Source: JAJDXW01 sp965214795
GTDB taxonomy: Bacteria > Pseudomonadota > Gammaproteobacteria > HK1
Direction of reading: 5' to 3'
Assembly (NCBI GenBank): GCA_965214795.1
Contig: OZ243976.1
Span: forward strand, 930,001-994,000
DNA length: 64,000 nucleotides
Shown: positions 45,374 to 54,040 of the stretch, one piece after another
Layout: the number at the start of each line of letters is the position of its first letter
Numbering within the stretch: position 1 is the stretch's first letter
The notes under the pieces: generated by a model
Told to the model about the DNA's origin: nothing
The model's database searches: none
Seen by the model: only the letters and a program-made list of their open reading frames with translations
Program-made: the position numbers and the translations under genes

Positions 45374-46564
45374 ATGACGTTTTACACCGGATCGGAACTC
45401 TGCGCCCTGCTGGCGGGCGGGGAGTCTCATTGGGTGGAACGCAAGCGTAGTGCCAGTGACCGTAGCACCATCCACCGCAACATCTGCGCTTTCGCCAATG
45501 ACCTTCCGGGTGCGGGCAGGCCCGGAGTGATCGCCATCGGACTCGAGGACGATGGTCGTTGCGCGGGTATCCAAGTGGATGACGCACTGCTTCGTACCGT
45601 CGCCAACATGCGCTCCGACGGAAGCATCATGCCGCTGCCATCCATGAGAGTGGAAAGGGTAACGACTGGCGGTTGCAGCCTGGCGGTGATTCAGGTGGAG
45701 CCGTCGACGAATCCCCCCGTGCGGTATCAGGGCAGAGCTTGGGTCAAGGTAGGGCCTACGGTTCAGCAGGCTTCCGCCGAAGAGGAACGACGATTGAGCG
45801 AGCGACGGCAGGCTTCGAACCAGCCGTTCGACGCGCGTCCGAACCGGGACGCGACGCTTGATGAACTGGATCCGGACTACGTGCGAACGCAATACCTGCC
45901 GCGGGCCGTTGCGCCGGAGGTGCTCGAGCGCAATCGAAGACCCCTCGATCATCAGCTTCATTCGCTTCGCCTGGTCTCCGGCGAATCGCCCACGTGGGGG
46001 GCGCTGTTGGGTCTCGGACGAGACCCTCAGAGATGGCTTCCCGGTGCATACGTGCAGTTCCTGCGCATCGACGGGCTTTCCGTGACGGATCCGATCCGTG
46101 ATCAGAAGGTGTTGACCGGAAAGCTCGAAGACGTGTTGCGCCATCTGGACGAGCTCTTGAAGCTGAACGTGTCGGTCCGCACGGAGGTCGCGACGGCTTC
46201 TCGAGAAGCGCGCTGGCCCGACTATCCGGTCGCGGCCCTCCAGCAGCTCGCGAGGAATGCGGTGATGCATCGGAGCTATGAGGGGACGAATGCGCCGGTC
46301 CACGTGTACTGGTACTCCGACCGCGTGGAGATTCGCAACCCCGGCGGTCTCTACGGACAGATGACCCAGGAAAACTTCGGCAAGGGTCCGGTCGCCTGCC
46401 GCAACCTGCTCGTGGCGGAGATCATGCACCATTTGGGCTTTGCGCAGCGCTTCGGCTTGGGCGTCCCGCTTGCGCGCCGGGCGCTTGAGGAGAACGGCAA
46501 CCCGGAGCCGGAATTCGATTTTCAACCCACGGGAATTACCGTCACCGTGAGGGGCGCGCCTTGA
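45374..46564 (+). CDS. AlbA_2/Schlafen-type ATP-binding protein
   Basis: The 396-residue product has an N-terminal AlbA_2 (Schlafen-like) domain (about 8-150, with ESHWVERKRSASD and GVIAIGLEDDGRCAG). The C-terminal part is of the divergent ATPase type with RNAVMHRSYEG and RVEIRNPGGLYG, resembling the N box and glycine box of GHKL-type ATPases. Proteins of this class are annotated as regulators and are frequent in mobile or defence regions. It is translationally coupled to the next gene (TTGA overlap) and has GGAGGAGCC before its ATG. Confidence 0.85.
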   Translation: MTFYTGSELCALLAGGESHWVERKRSASDRSTIHRNICAFANDLPGAGRPGVIAIGLEDDGRCAGIQVDDALLRTVANMRSDGSIMPLPSMRVERVTTGGCSLAVIQVEPSTNPPVRYQGRAWVKVGPTVQQASAEEERRLSERRQASNQPFDARPNRDATLDELDPDYVRTQYLPRAVAPEVLERNRRPLDHQLHSLRLVSGESPTWGALLGLGRDPQRWLPGAYVQFLRIDGLSVTDPIRDQKVLTGKLEDVLRHLDELLKLNVSVRTEVATASREARWPDYPVAALQQLARNAVMHRSYEGTNAPVHVYWYSDRVEIRNPGGLYGQMTQENFGKGPVACRNLLVAEIMHHLGFAQRFGLGVPLARRALEENGNPEPEFDFQPTGITVTVRGAP

Positions 46565-47574
46565 CGACTATCACCTTCTTCAATAACAAAGGCGGCGTCG
46601 GCAAAACCTCTCTGGTCTACCACTTGGCCTGGATGTACGCCGATCTCGGCATGAACGTGCTGGCGGCGGATCTCGACCCGCAGGCGAACTTGACGAGCAT
46701 GTTCCTCGATGACGATCGGCTGGAGTCGTTGTGGTCGGAAGGCGGTAAGCGCAGAACCGTGTACGGCGCCCTTCGGCCGCTCTTGGAGGGGACCGGCGAC
46801 GTTGAGACGCCCCATGTTGAAGAACCCGCGCCCGGCCTCGGCATGGGTCTCCTGGTCGGAGACCTCCGCCTCGCGGTCGCGGAGGACGAGCTGTCGAGTC
46901 AGTGGCCCGCCTGCCTCGATCGCAAGCCCCGGGCGTTCCGCGTCCTGTCGGCATTCTGGCGCATGCTTCGCCTCGGCGCCGCCGAGATTGACGCTCAGGT
47001 GATCCTGGTGGATGTGGGGCCCAATCTCGGCGCCTTCAATCGTGCCGCGCTGGTTACCGCCGACTCCGTGGTCGTGCCCTTGGCCCCGGACCTCTACTCG
47101 CTCCAGGGCCTCCGCAACCTGGGTCCGGCCCTTCGCCGCTGGCAGCAGGAGTGGGCGGAAAGACGGGAGCGCAACCCGGTCCCCGATCTGGAAGTGCCGG
47201 AAGGCGCGATGCACCCGATCGGATACGTCGTCATGCAACACGCGGTTCGCCTCGACCGTCCCGTGAAGGCATACGGACGCTGGATGAGCCGGATCCCTTC
47301 AGTGTACGGCGAGGCGGTTGTCGCGGAGGCTGGCTTCCGGAGGGCCGCCATTGACCATGATCCGAACTGCCTCGCAACGCTCAAAAACTACCGCAGCCTC
47401 ATGCCCCTGGCCCAGGAAGCGAGGAAGCCCATGTTCGCACTCAAACCCGCCGACGGTGCCATCGGCGGCCACGCGCGGGCGGTGCAGGACTGCTACCGCG
47501 ACTTCCGGACGCTTGCCCGAACGATCGCGGAGCGCGGAGAAGTTGACTTGCGAAAGCTCGCCTTGTGGGAATGA
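46561..47574 (+). CDS. ParA/MinD-type ATPase
   Basis: The 337-residue product begins MTTITFFNNKGGVGKTSLV, the deviant Walker A of ParA proteins, with LAADLDPQANLTSMF and VILVDVGPNLGAFNRAAL in the switch regions. Such ATPases position DNA or protein cargo. A longer C-terminal extension than usual follows (about residues 240-337). No parB or centromere-like repeat is visible, so it probably serves the module with the AlbA-type protein rather than chromosome partition. It starts at TTG 46561. Confidence 0.88.
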   Translation: MTTITFFNNKGGVGKTSLVYHLAWMYADLGMNVLAADLDPQANLTSMFLDDDRLESLWSEGGKRRTVYGALRPLLEGTGDVETPHVEEPAPGLGMGLLVGDLRLAVAEDELSSQWPACLDRKPRAFRVLSAFWRMLRLGAAEIDAQVILVDVGPNLGAFNRAALVTADSVVVPLAPDLYSLQGLRNLGPALRRWQQEWAERRERNPVPDLEVPEGAMHPIGYVVMQHAVRLDRPVKAYGRWMSRIPSVYGEAVVAEAGFRRAAIDHDPNCLATLKNYRSLMPLAQEARKPMFALKPADGAIGGHARAVQDCYRDFRTLARTIAERGEVDLRKLALWE

Positions 47575-47577
47575 CGG

Positions 47578-47744
47578 ATGGCTGCCACTGACCTCAAGCA
47601 CGCCGGCAAAGCGCCGGAGCGGCTCCGCCTCGGACTCGCTCCCATTGTCGAGCGGGGAGTCAACAGTCGGATCGAGGCCGGAATCGCGCGGGCGGGCGTC
47701 ATTCCATGCCATGCCGAAGACCTGAAGCCAAGGAGACTCCCAAG
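47578..47744 (+). pseudogene. Third ORF of the AlbA-ParA module, truncated
   Basis: An ATG 3 bases after the parA-type stop opens MAATDLKHAGKAPERLRLGL, then ERGVNSRIEAGIARAGVIPCHAEDLKPR. The frame continues out of phase across the start of maf to 47925, so the original C-terminus is absent. It looks like the stub of a third gene cut when the module was joined to maf. The family is not recognised. Confidence 0.4.
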
Positions 47745-48413
47745 GTGGCAGCGCTGTATCTGGCGTCCCGGTCTCCGCGTCGCCGGGAGCTCCTGGCCGG
47801 CCTCGGCTACCGGTTCGAGGTGGTGGATATTGCGGTCGACGAGAGCCGGGCGGACGGTGAGACGCCCGCTCGCTACGTCGAACGGATGGCGCGGGAGAAG
47901 GCGACCGCCGGCATCGCTGCGGTGAAGGGCGCGGGAGGCGCTTGCGGCGGGCGGTCACCGGTGGTTCTCGGTGCGGACACCATCGTCGTTGTCGATGGCG
48001 AGGTCCTGGGCAAGCCGGGTAGCGGCGAAGAGGTTCTCGTCCACCTCGAACGTCTCTCCGGCCGCGACCACCTGGTGCTGTCTGCGGTCGCGCTCGCGTC
48101 CGTGTTCGGTCAAGCCGGCCATCCGGTGACCGACGTGCGGCTCTCCCGCAACCGGGTCTGGTTCCGGCACTTGTCCGCGGCCGAGCGCGAGGCGTACCGG
48201 GCGACGGGCGAGCCGGCCGACAAGGCGGGGAGCTACGCGATCCAGGGCCTCGCCGCCGCCTTCGTCACCCGCCTCGAGGGGAGCTGGAGCGCGGTGGTCG
48301 GGCTTCCCCTCTGCGAGACGGCGGCGCTCCTCGCGCGGGCCGGGGTGCCCTTTCTGTCATCGCCGGGCGAGACCGCGACCGGGACGAAACCGGCCGCCGC
48401 GGGGCGCGACTGA
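47745..48413 (+). CDS. maf: Maf-family nucleoside triphosphate pyrophosphatase
   Basis: The 222-residue product begins VAALYLASRSPRRRELL and has VVLGADTIVVVDGEVLGKP, then DKAGSYAIQG, all Maf landmarks. The YhdE-like subgroup hydrolyses dTTP, UTP and modified nucleotides, limiting their incorporation. The GTG at 47745 has AGGAG 9 bases upstream; the ORF could start earlier at 47706. A Gly/Ala insert lies around residues 60-68. Confidence 0.92.
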   Translation: MAALYLASRSPRRRELLAGLGYRFEVVDIAVDESRADGETPARYVERMAREKATAGIAAVKGAGGACGGRSPVVLGADTIVVVDGEVLGKPGSGEEVLVHLERLSGRDHLVLSAVALASVFGQAGHPVTDVRLSRNRVWFRHLSAAEREAYRATGEPADKAGSYAIQGLAAAFVTRLEGSWSAVVGLPLCETAALLARAGVPFLSSPGETATGTKPAAAGRD

Positions 48414-48571
48414 ATCCGGCGCGCCGACCTTGCGGAGCGTTCGCGGGGGGCGGACGGCCCATTTCGGGCGCACGGTGCCGGCCCGGAACGGGTCCCGATT
48501 CGGTCGAACCCGTTCGGAATCCGTTCCGATGAGTCGGCCTTGAGGCCCTTCCTTCTCTCCCTGGGCGGCGT

Positions 48572-48919
48572 TCAGACCTCCACGAGCATCTCGAAGCTAC
48601 CGTAGATGAGGCGCTTGCCGTCGAACGGGGGGTTCTCGTCGACGAGGCGCGGATCGCTCATCATCCGCGCATAGGCCGCCTCGCGTACCTCGCGGGACGG
48701 CCAGATGATCCACGAGAAGACGACGGTCTCCTCCGGCCGGCACTTCACGGCCATCGGGAACGAGGTGATCTCGCCGTCCGGAACCCGGTCGCCCCAGCAC
48801 TCGACCACCCGGAGCGCGCCATGCTCCTTGAAGAAGTCCGCCGCCTTGAGCGCGTGCTGCCGGAATGCTTCCCGATGCGTGGTCGGGACCGCCGCCACGA
48901 AGCCGTCCACATAACTCAT
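48572..48919 (-). CDS. DUF1428-family small protein
   Basis: A 115-residue protein beginning MSYVDGFVAAVPTTHREAFR, with ALRVVECWGDRVPDGEITSF and VFSWIIWPSREVRE, the DUF1428 pattern (ferredoxin-like fold, unknown function). The ATG at 48919 has GAGGAACGG upstream; an ATG 7 codons earlier is less likely. It sits alone between maf and the repeats. Confidence 0.88.
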   Translation of the reverse strand: MSYVDGFVAAVPTTHREAFRQHALKAADFFKEHGALRVVECWGDRVPDGEITSFPMAVKCRPEETVVFSWIIWPSREVREAAYARMMSDPRLVDENPPFDGKRLIYGSFEMLVEV

Positions 48920-49002
48920 CGACCGTTCCTCGAATTCCATGCCCGACCGCCGGAAGTGTATATCGCGCCGTGTGCGGCGGCAGCCAAGGGCGAGGAGGGC
49001 CA

Positions 49003-49142
49003 GCAGTTCTCATTTTGGCGCCTGACTTCACCCCGAGCCGCAAGCCGTCTTCTCCTTGCGACTCGATCCGGGGCGGATCGGGGGCCGATCGACGGTCGTG
49101 CCGGTCCGGCGGCGGGACCCGACGAACAAAATGAGAGTTGCT
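49003..49142 (-). repeat. Family-1 inverted-end element, copy C
   Basis: A 140-base inverse copy from GCAGTTCTCATTTTGGCG to CAAAATGAGAGTTGCTG. One base of the inverted end has drifted (GAGAG instead of GAGAA). The interior GCAAGCCGTCTTCTCC and CGGGACCCGAC match other copies. Confidence 0.8.
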
Positions 49143-49245
49143 GGAGGAGGGCGCAGGACTATCCCACGCCGGCCGGTCGTCCGCACCGGGCTCGCAGGAG
49201 CGCCCTCGTTCGCGCCCTGGGGTCGATCGGCCCGATCGCGCGGCG
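49143..49245 (-). repeat. Family-4 dispersed repeat, copy 3
   Basis: The inverse of the repeat at 7048-7135: AGGACTATCCCACGCC, GTCCGCACCGGGCTCG and GAGCGCCCTCGTTCG match. It abuts the family-1 element. Bases 49246-49345 contain a short GCACC run (49270-49288) and nothing else. Confidence 0.65.
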
Positions 49246-49345
49246 TCGGAGCGGGATGCGATTGTACGCGCACCGCACCGCACCGCACCGCGCCACGCCA
49301 CGGCGCCGAGCGTCCGGTTGCGGACAGGGGGCCCGGTACGGTCGG

Positions 49346-49837
49346 TCAGGCCCGGTGGTAGGGGTGCCGGTGGAGGAGGGACCAGGCGCGCCAGAGCTGC
49401 TCGGCCACGATCACCCGCACCAGGGCGTGGGGGAAGGTGAGACGGGACAGCGACCACGTGAAATCGGCCCGCTCCCGGCACTCGGGGGCGAGACCGTCCG
49501 GTCCGCCCGCGAGGAGGGCGGTGTCCCGCCTCCCGGCCATCCATGCGTCAAGCCGTTCGGCGAGGTCCGCGGTGGACCAGGGGGCGCCCCGCTCGTCGAG
49601 CGCGACGATCCGGGCGCCGTTCGGAACGGCCCGGAGGAGACCTTTGCCCTCCCGGCGAACCGCCGTCGCGGGTCCCGCGCCAGTCGCTCCTCGGCGCGCC
49701 GCCGCCCCCCGATACGCGGTCGGCACCTCCCGCAGCATGAGCCGGCAGGCGCGAGGCAGGCGCCGCGCGTAGTCCTCGAACGCCGCGTCCACCCACCCCG
49801 GCATCCGGGTCCCGACCGCCGCCAGCACGATCTTCAT
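49346..49837 (-). CDS. rlmH: 23S rRNA pseudouridine-1915 N3-methyltransferase RlmH
   Basis: A 163-residue SPOUT methyltransferase beginning MKIVLAAVGTRMPGWVD. The knot region LAGGPDGLAPECR, then LSRLTFPHALVRVIVAEQLW, ends HPYHRA, as in RlmH/YbeA. It methylates helix 69 of 23S rRNA. The usual E. coli-like segment near residues 60-75 is replaced by an Ala/Gly/Arg-rich stretch, making it slightly longer than typical (155). rsfS is upstream on the same strand. Confidence 0.95.
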   Translation of the reverse strand: MKIVLAAVGTRMPGWVDAAFEDYARRLPRACRLMLREVPTAYRGAAARRGATGAGPATAVRREGKGLLRAVPNGARIVALDERGAPWSTADLAERLDAWMAGRRDTALLAGGPDGLAPECRERADFTWSLSRLTFPHALVRVIVAEQLWRAWSLLHRHPYHRA

Positions 49838-49955
49838 CTGCCTCCGCGCTCCGCCCGGGGCGCTTCGGCGTCGCGGGCTCTCTCCGCCCTTCCGGTCCGG
49901 AACGGCCGCAGCCGCGGCCACGGCCGAAGTCGTGCGTCCTCCTCGGGGCGACGGA

Positions 49956-50357
49956 TCAGGGTGCCGGCGTCCCGGTCTGCTCCCGGATGGCCATGACCGG
50001 CGACCAGAGCTTCTCGAGCTGGTAGAGCTCGCGGGTCTCCGGCTGCATGACGTGGACGACCACGTCGCAGAGGTCGACCAGCACCCACTCCCCGTCGCGT
50101 TCTCCTTCCACCCCGAGGGGCGGAGCGCCCCGGTGCTTTGCCGATACCACCACCTTTTCGGTGATGGCCCGCACGTGGCGGGCGGTGCGCCCCGTGGCCA
50201 CCACCATGTAGTCCGTCACGTCGGTGAGCTCCCGGACATCGAGAACTTCGACCTCGCCGGCCTTGAGCTCTTCGAGATCGGCGGTCACCAGCCGAAGCAG
50301 TTCGCCGCCGTCCGGCTCGCTCCGGCCCCGCCTGTTCCGTCCTGCATCACGCGCCAT
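49956..50357 (-). CDS. rsfS: Ribosomal silencing factor RsfS
   Basis: The 133-residue product has the RsfS/Iojap landmarks LDVRELTDVTDYMVVATGRTARHVRAI, then EWVLVDLCDVVVHVM and RELYQLEKLW. It binds the large ribosomal subunit and blocks joining in stationary phase. Its ATG overlaps the nadD stop by 11 bases, the classical nadD-rsfS-rlmH order. Confidence 0.96.
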   Translation of the reverse strand: MARDAGRNRRGRSEPDGGELLRLVTADLEELKAGEVEVLDVRELTDVTDYMVVATGRTARHVRAITEKVVVSAKHRGAPPLGVEGERDGEWVLVDLCDVVVHVMQPETRELYQLEKLWSPVMAIREQTGTPAP

Positions 50358-50985
50358 CGGAATAGAGCTTCTCCTGCTGTATGTATTGCGCCACCGCGCG
50401 CGGCACGAGGTCGTCGAGGCCCCCGCCGGCCGCGCACCGCGCTCGAATGGCGGTGGAAGAGATGTCGACGGCCGGAAGGTCCATCATGAGGATGGAGCCC
50501 GCCGGCCGGGTGCGGAGCGGGGTGGAGTCCTCGCACCGCCGCGCCTCGGCCCATCGGGAAACCTCCTCCCCACGGGGCCATGCGGCGGCGCCGGCTCGGC
50601 GGGCCACCACGAGGTGGGCGTAGTCGGTGAGCTCTCGCCACCGCCGCCAGGTCTCGAGCACTTCAAGCTGATCGGCGCCAAGGAGCAGGCAGAGGGGCCG
50701 CTCCCGCGACTCGGCGCGGAAGGAGGCGAGGGTGTCGATGGTCCAGCCGGGTCCGGTGCCGGCGAGCTCGCGGTCGTCTACGTAGAATCCGCAATGCCCG
50801 CGGACCGCCGCGGCGAGCATGGCCCGGCGCTGGCCGCCGGTTGCCCGCGCCGGGGGCCGGTGCACCGGGACTCCGGCCGGCACCAGCGCCACCGCGTCCA
50901 GTCCGAGCCGGCGGCGAGCCTCCTCCGCGAACCGCAGGTGGCCGTTGTGGACGGGATCGAAGGTGCCGCCCAGAATGCCGAGAAT
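50347..50985 (-). CDS. nadD: Nicotinate-nucleotide adenylyltransferase NadD with a non-standard start
   Basis: The enzyme makes nicotinate adenine dinucleotide. The nucleotidyltransferase motif GGTFDPVHNGH, then ISSTAIRARCAAG near the C-terminus, identify it. No ATG, GTG or TTG occurs in frame between the last upstream stop and GGTFDP; the first methionine codon (50892) would cut off the active-site loop. I take the ATT at 50985 (M-L-G-I-L-G-G...) as the most likely start, giving 212 residues. A frameshift joining an Arg/Pro-rich ORF upstream, or a sequence error, is the alternative. Confidence 0.85.
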   Translation of the reverse strand: MLGILGGTFDPVHNGHLRFAEEARRRLGLDAVALVPAGVPVHRPPARATGGQRRAMLAAAVRGHCGFYVDDRELAGTGPGWTIDTLASFRAESRERPLCLLLGADQLEVLETWRRWRELTDYAHLVVARRAGAAAWPRGEEVSRWAEARRCEDSTPLRTRPAGSILMMDLPAVDISSTAIRARCAAGGGLDDLVPRAVAQYIQQEKLYSDGA

Positions 50986-51004
50986 GCCTGCCGTACCCGC
51001 CGTG

Positions 51005-51244
51005 TCAGCCTCCGGGGCGGGACGAGGCGGGTCGGGTGGGGGAGGGCTCGGGCACCGTCCGCGGAGCCGGGGGGCTCACGGGGCGAGGGCGGGCGAGGTC
51101 CGGCCGGCGGGGCGTCCGGCGAGCCTCCCCGAAGAGCGAGCCGGGGTCGGTCCGCGGGCGCGCGCGGGGTCTCCGGGGGCCGCCGCCGGCCCGCGCCTTC
51201 CTTGCCGGCCTGGCCAGCCGCCGGCCTGACCAGCCGTTTCTCAC
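51005..51244 (-). CDS. Arg/Pro-rich ORF between proA and nadD, doubtful
   Basis: A GTG overlapping the proA stop (GTGA) opens 79 codons rich in Arg and Pro and ends 19 bases before the ATT start proposed for nadD. No family is recognisable. It may be non-coding, or it may be the true N-terminal leader of NadD with a one-base frameshift at its end. Confidence 0.25.
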   Translation of the reverse strand: MRNGWSGRRLARPARKARAGGGPRRPRARPRTDPGSLFGEARRTPRRPDLARPRPVSPPAPRTVPEPSPTRPASSRPGG

Positions 51245-52524
51245 TGGCGGATGTGGCCGTCGCCGAGGACGATGAATTTCTGCGATGTGAGCCCCTCCAG
51301 CCCGACCGGGCCGCGCGCGTGCAGCTTGTCGGTGCTGATCCCGATCTCCGCCCCCAACCCGTACTCGAAGCCGTCCGCGAAACGGGTCGATGCGTTGACC
51401 ATCACCGAGCTCGAGTCCACCTCGCGGAGGAAGCGCTGGGCCCGCGAATAGTCCTCGGTGACGATGGCGTCGGTGTGGGCGGAGCCGTGGGCCGCGATGT
51501 GGTCGATGGCTTCATCGAGACCGCCCACCACCCGGATGGACAGGATGGGCGCCAGGTACTCGGTGTCCCAGTCCTGGGGCGTCGCCTCCGCGCAGCCGTC
51601 GACGAGCCGCCGGGTGGCCGGGCAGCCCCGGAGCTCCACCCCGGCCTCGAGGTATCGTGCGGCGAGCGGCGGCAGCACTTCGGGGGCGATGGCCCGGTCC
51701 ACGAGCAACGTCTCCATCGTGCAGCAGGTGCCGTAGCGCTGGGTCTTGGCGTTGTAGGCCACGCGGAGCGCCTTCTCCGGGTCCGCCCGCTCGTCGATGA
51801 AGACGTGGCAGATCCCGTCCAGGTGCTTGATGATCGGGATGCGGGACTCGCTGATGACCCGCTCGATGAGCCCCTTCCCTCCGCGGGGGACGATGATGTC
51901 CACGAACTCGTCGAGCCGGAGCAACTCGCCGACGGCCCGCCGGTCCGCGGTCTCGACGACCTGGACCGCGTTCGCGGGAAGACCCGCTTCTCCCAGCCCG
52001 GCCCGGATGCATTCCGCGATGGCCCGGTTGGAGCGAAGCGCCTCCGATCCGCCCCGCAGGATGACCGCGTTGCCGGCTTTGAGGCAGAGACCGCCCGCGT
52101 CCGCGGTGACGTTCGGGCGCGACTCGTAGATGATGCCGACCACCCCGAGCGGCACCCGCATGCGTCCGACCTGGATGCCGGACGGACGGTAGCCGACGCC
52201 GCTCACCTCCCCGACCGGGTCGGGGAGGGCTGCGATCTCCTCGAGCCCGGCGGCCATCGCCTCGACCCGCGCCTCGGTCAGCTCCAGGCGGTCCGCGAGC
52301 GCGGGGGCGAGGTCCCGCCCGGCCTCGAGGTCTCGCCGGTTGGCCGCGAGCAACCCCGCGCGGCCGGCCCGGATGGCCTCGGCCGTCGCGGTGAGCGCCC
52401 GGTTCCGGGCCGCCGTGCCCGACCGTGCGAGGTCGCGCGCCGCGGACCGGGCGCGCTCGCCCAGCCCGCGCACGTAGCGTCCGAGGTCCGCCGTTTCGTC
52501 GATGCTCTGGACGGTGGCCGCCAT
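51241..52524 (-). CDS. proA: Gamma-glutamyl phosphate reductase
   Basis: The 427-residue enzyme reduces gamma-glutamyl phosphate for proline synthesis. Landmarks are VPLGVVGIIYESRPNVTADA, GNAVILRGGSEA, VPRGGKGLI, the catalytic cysteine region QRYGTCCTMETLLV and ASTRFADGFEYGLGAEIGIST. It lies upstream of nadD, the order found in pseudomonads. A long hairpin lies in its leader. Confidence 0.96.
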   Translation of the reverse strand: MAATVQSIDETADLGRYVRGLGERARSAARDLARSGTAARNRALTATAEAIRAGRAGLLAANRRDLEAGRDLAPALADRLELTEARVEAMAAGLEEIAALPDPVGEVSGVGYRPSGIQVGRMRVPLGVVGIIYESRPNVTADAGGLCLKAGNAVILRGGSEALRSNRAIAECIRAGLGEAGLPANAVQVVETADRRAVGELLRLDEFVDIIVPRGGKGLIERVISESRIPIIKHLDGICHVFIDERADPEKALRVAYNAKTQRYGTCCTMETLLVDRAIAPEVLPPLAARYLEAGVELRGCPATRRLVDGCAEATPQDWDTEYLAPILSIRVVGGLDEAIDHIAAHGSAHTDAIVTEDYSRAQRFLREVDSSSVMVNASTRFADGFEYGLGAEIGISTDKLHARGPVGLEGLTSQKFIVLGDGHIRQ

Positions 52525-52570
52525 TCCTCTTCTCCGAATCGATCCGCGCCTCGCGTTCTCCGGTGCGCGC

Positions 52571-52614
52571 CCGCGCTCGCTCCGAGCCGATTATACGGCC
52601 CGGAGCGAGCGCGG
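52571..52614. promoter_or_regulatory. Perfect 14-bp stem hairpin in the proA leader
   Basis: CCGCGCTCGCTCCG (52571-52584) pairs exactly with CGGAGCGAGCGCGG (52601-52614) around a 16-base loop that contains GATTATAC. It lies 47-90 bases upstream of the proA start. It could be an operator, an attenuator-like leader or an end of the holA unit. The rest of the 52525-52974 spacer shows no gene. Confidence 0.5.
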
Positions 52615-52974
52615 GGAGGGCCGATATTCCACGCTACGGTTCCCCCCGGGCAAGATCGGATTCGCTCGGCGCAATCCGACGCGGGTGCCTCCGTGCGATG
52701 TCGGGCTGGTTCTGCCCGTGCCCCGCATCCACTCGCTGGGCTTCATGCGCGGCGTATCATGGAAGTCATTGTTTTCCAGCCCTTTGCTTTCTCCGTGAAC
52801 GGCGCATCGAATGACAAACCAGTCCCTGGCCAGTCCCGATGCGGCCGAGGACTGACGAGTCCGGCTTGGGCGGTCATCGGCAGATAGGGCAGATAGATTG
52901 CAAGCAATTGAATTGATATGAACTATTCATGTTCAAAGTCCAGCGAGCGGATTGTGGGGCACGGGCAGGGCCGG

Positions 52975-54033
52975 TTACGCCTGCCGCTCACCCGACCTGC
53001 CGCCGCCGGATATTCCCGCCGGAGCCGGGCTCGCGCCGCAGAAGTCGAGCACCAGCCGCCGGAGGGCGTCCCACTCGTCGCCGACATCCGCCCCCTTGGA
53101 CATGGCGTCCAGGCGCGCGAGAGCGGCGAGGCGGGCGCCCCACTGCGCGGCCGGCCGCCGCTTGAGCGCCGTGAGCACCGCGCCGCGCCGCCGGCGCCAC
53201 GCGGGGAACGGCCGAAGCGCGTCGTCGACCGCGGCCCCCCGTTCGAGGTCGCGGCCGATCCGGGTGACCGTCCGTACCTGCCAGGCGAGGGCGCCGACGA
53301 TGGCCGGTGGCGCCTCGCCTTCCCCCGCGAGTCCGGCGAGCACGAGCAACGCGCGCGGGGCGTTTCCCGCCAGGGTCGCGTCCACGAGGTCGAAGGAGGT
53401 GAAGCGGGCCCCGTGGGCCGCGCCGTCGAGGACGTCGTCAATCTCGATCCGCCCCCCCGAGACGAGGAGGGCGAGCCGATCGATGGTCTGGGCACCATAC
53501 CCGAGGTTGCCCTCGCAGCGGTCCGCGAGCTCCTCGATCGCTTCGGGTGAGGCATCCATCCCGCGGCTGCGCACCCGTTCCCGGAGCCATCCGGGGAGGG
53601 CGGCACGCTCCTTGGGCCAGACCTCGATGCTCACCCCCGCCCGCTCGATCGCCCGGTACCACTGGGAGCGCTTCGCCGGCGCCTCGATCCGCCCCGCGCC
53701 GACGAGGAACACGACATCGGTTTCCACCTTGGCCGCGAATGCGGCGAGCGCTCGCGCTCCCTCCGTTCCCGGCCGCCCGCTCGGGAGACGGAGTTCGATG
53801 AGGCGCCGCTCGGCGAACAGGGAGAGGCTTGCGGCGGCTTCGGAGAGACGCGACCAGTCGAAGCCGGTCTCCGCGTCGAGCACCGTGCGTTCGGCGAAGC
53901 CTTGTTCACGGGCGGCGGCCCGGATCGCGTCGAGTGCCTCGTTGAACTGGAGAGGCTCGTCGCCGGTCACCAGGTAGACCGGCTTGAGCCCCCGGGCGAG
54001 GTGGCCGGCGAGCTGCTCGGGCCGGACCCGCAC
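52975..54033 (-). CDS. holA: DNA polymerase III delta subunit
   Basis: HolA opens the sliding clamp in the clamp loader. The 352-residue product begins with a GTG start, MRVRPEQLAGHL, then GLKPVYLVTGDEPLQFNEALDAIR, the family opening. LIELRLPSGRPG, EGNLGYGAQTIDRLALL, and a helical collar domain with LALAWQ-like LAWQVRTV complete it. The order leuS-lptE-holA is typical. A family-3 repeat ends 7 bases before the GTG, so the translation start region is partly repeat DNA. Confidence 0.92.
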   Translation of the reverse strand: MRVRPEQLAGHLARGLKPVYLVTGDEPLQFNEALDAIRAAAREQGFAERTVLDAETGFDWSRLSEAAASLSLFAERRLIELRLPSGRPGTEGARALAAFAAKVETDVVFLVGAGRIEAPAKRSQWYRAIERAGVSIEVWPKERAALPGWLRERVRSRGMDASPEAIEELADRCEGNLGYGAQTIDRLALLVSGGRIEIDDVLDGAAHGARFTSFDLVDATLAGNAPRALLVLAGLAGEGEAPPAIVGALAWQVRTVTRIGRDLERGAAVDDALRPFPAWRRRRGAVLTALKRRPAAQWGARLAALARLDAMSKGADVGDEWDALRRLVLDFCGASPAPAGISGGGRSGERQA

Positions 54034-54040
54034 CGCGGCC

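Noticed and set aside
47578..47925. 115-codon ORF treated as a complete gene
   Set aside because: Its second half overlaps the maf coding sequence out of frame; only the first part can be original, so it is listed as a truncated stub.
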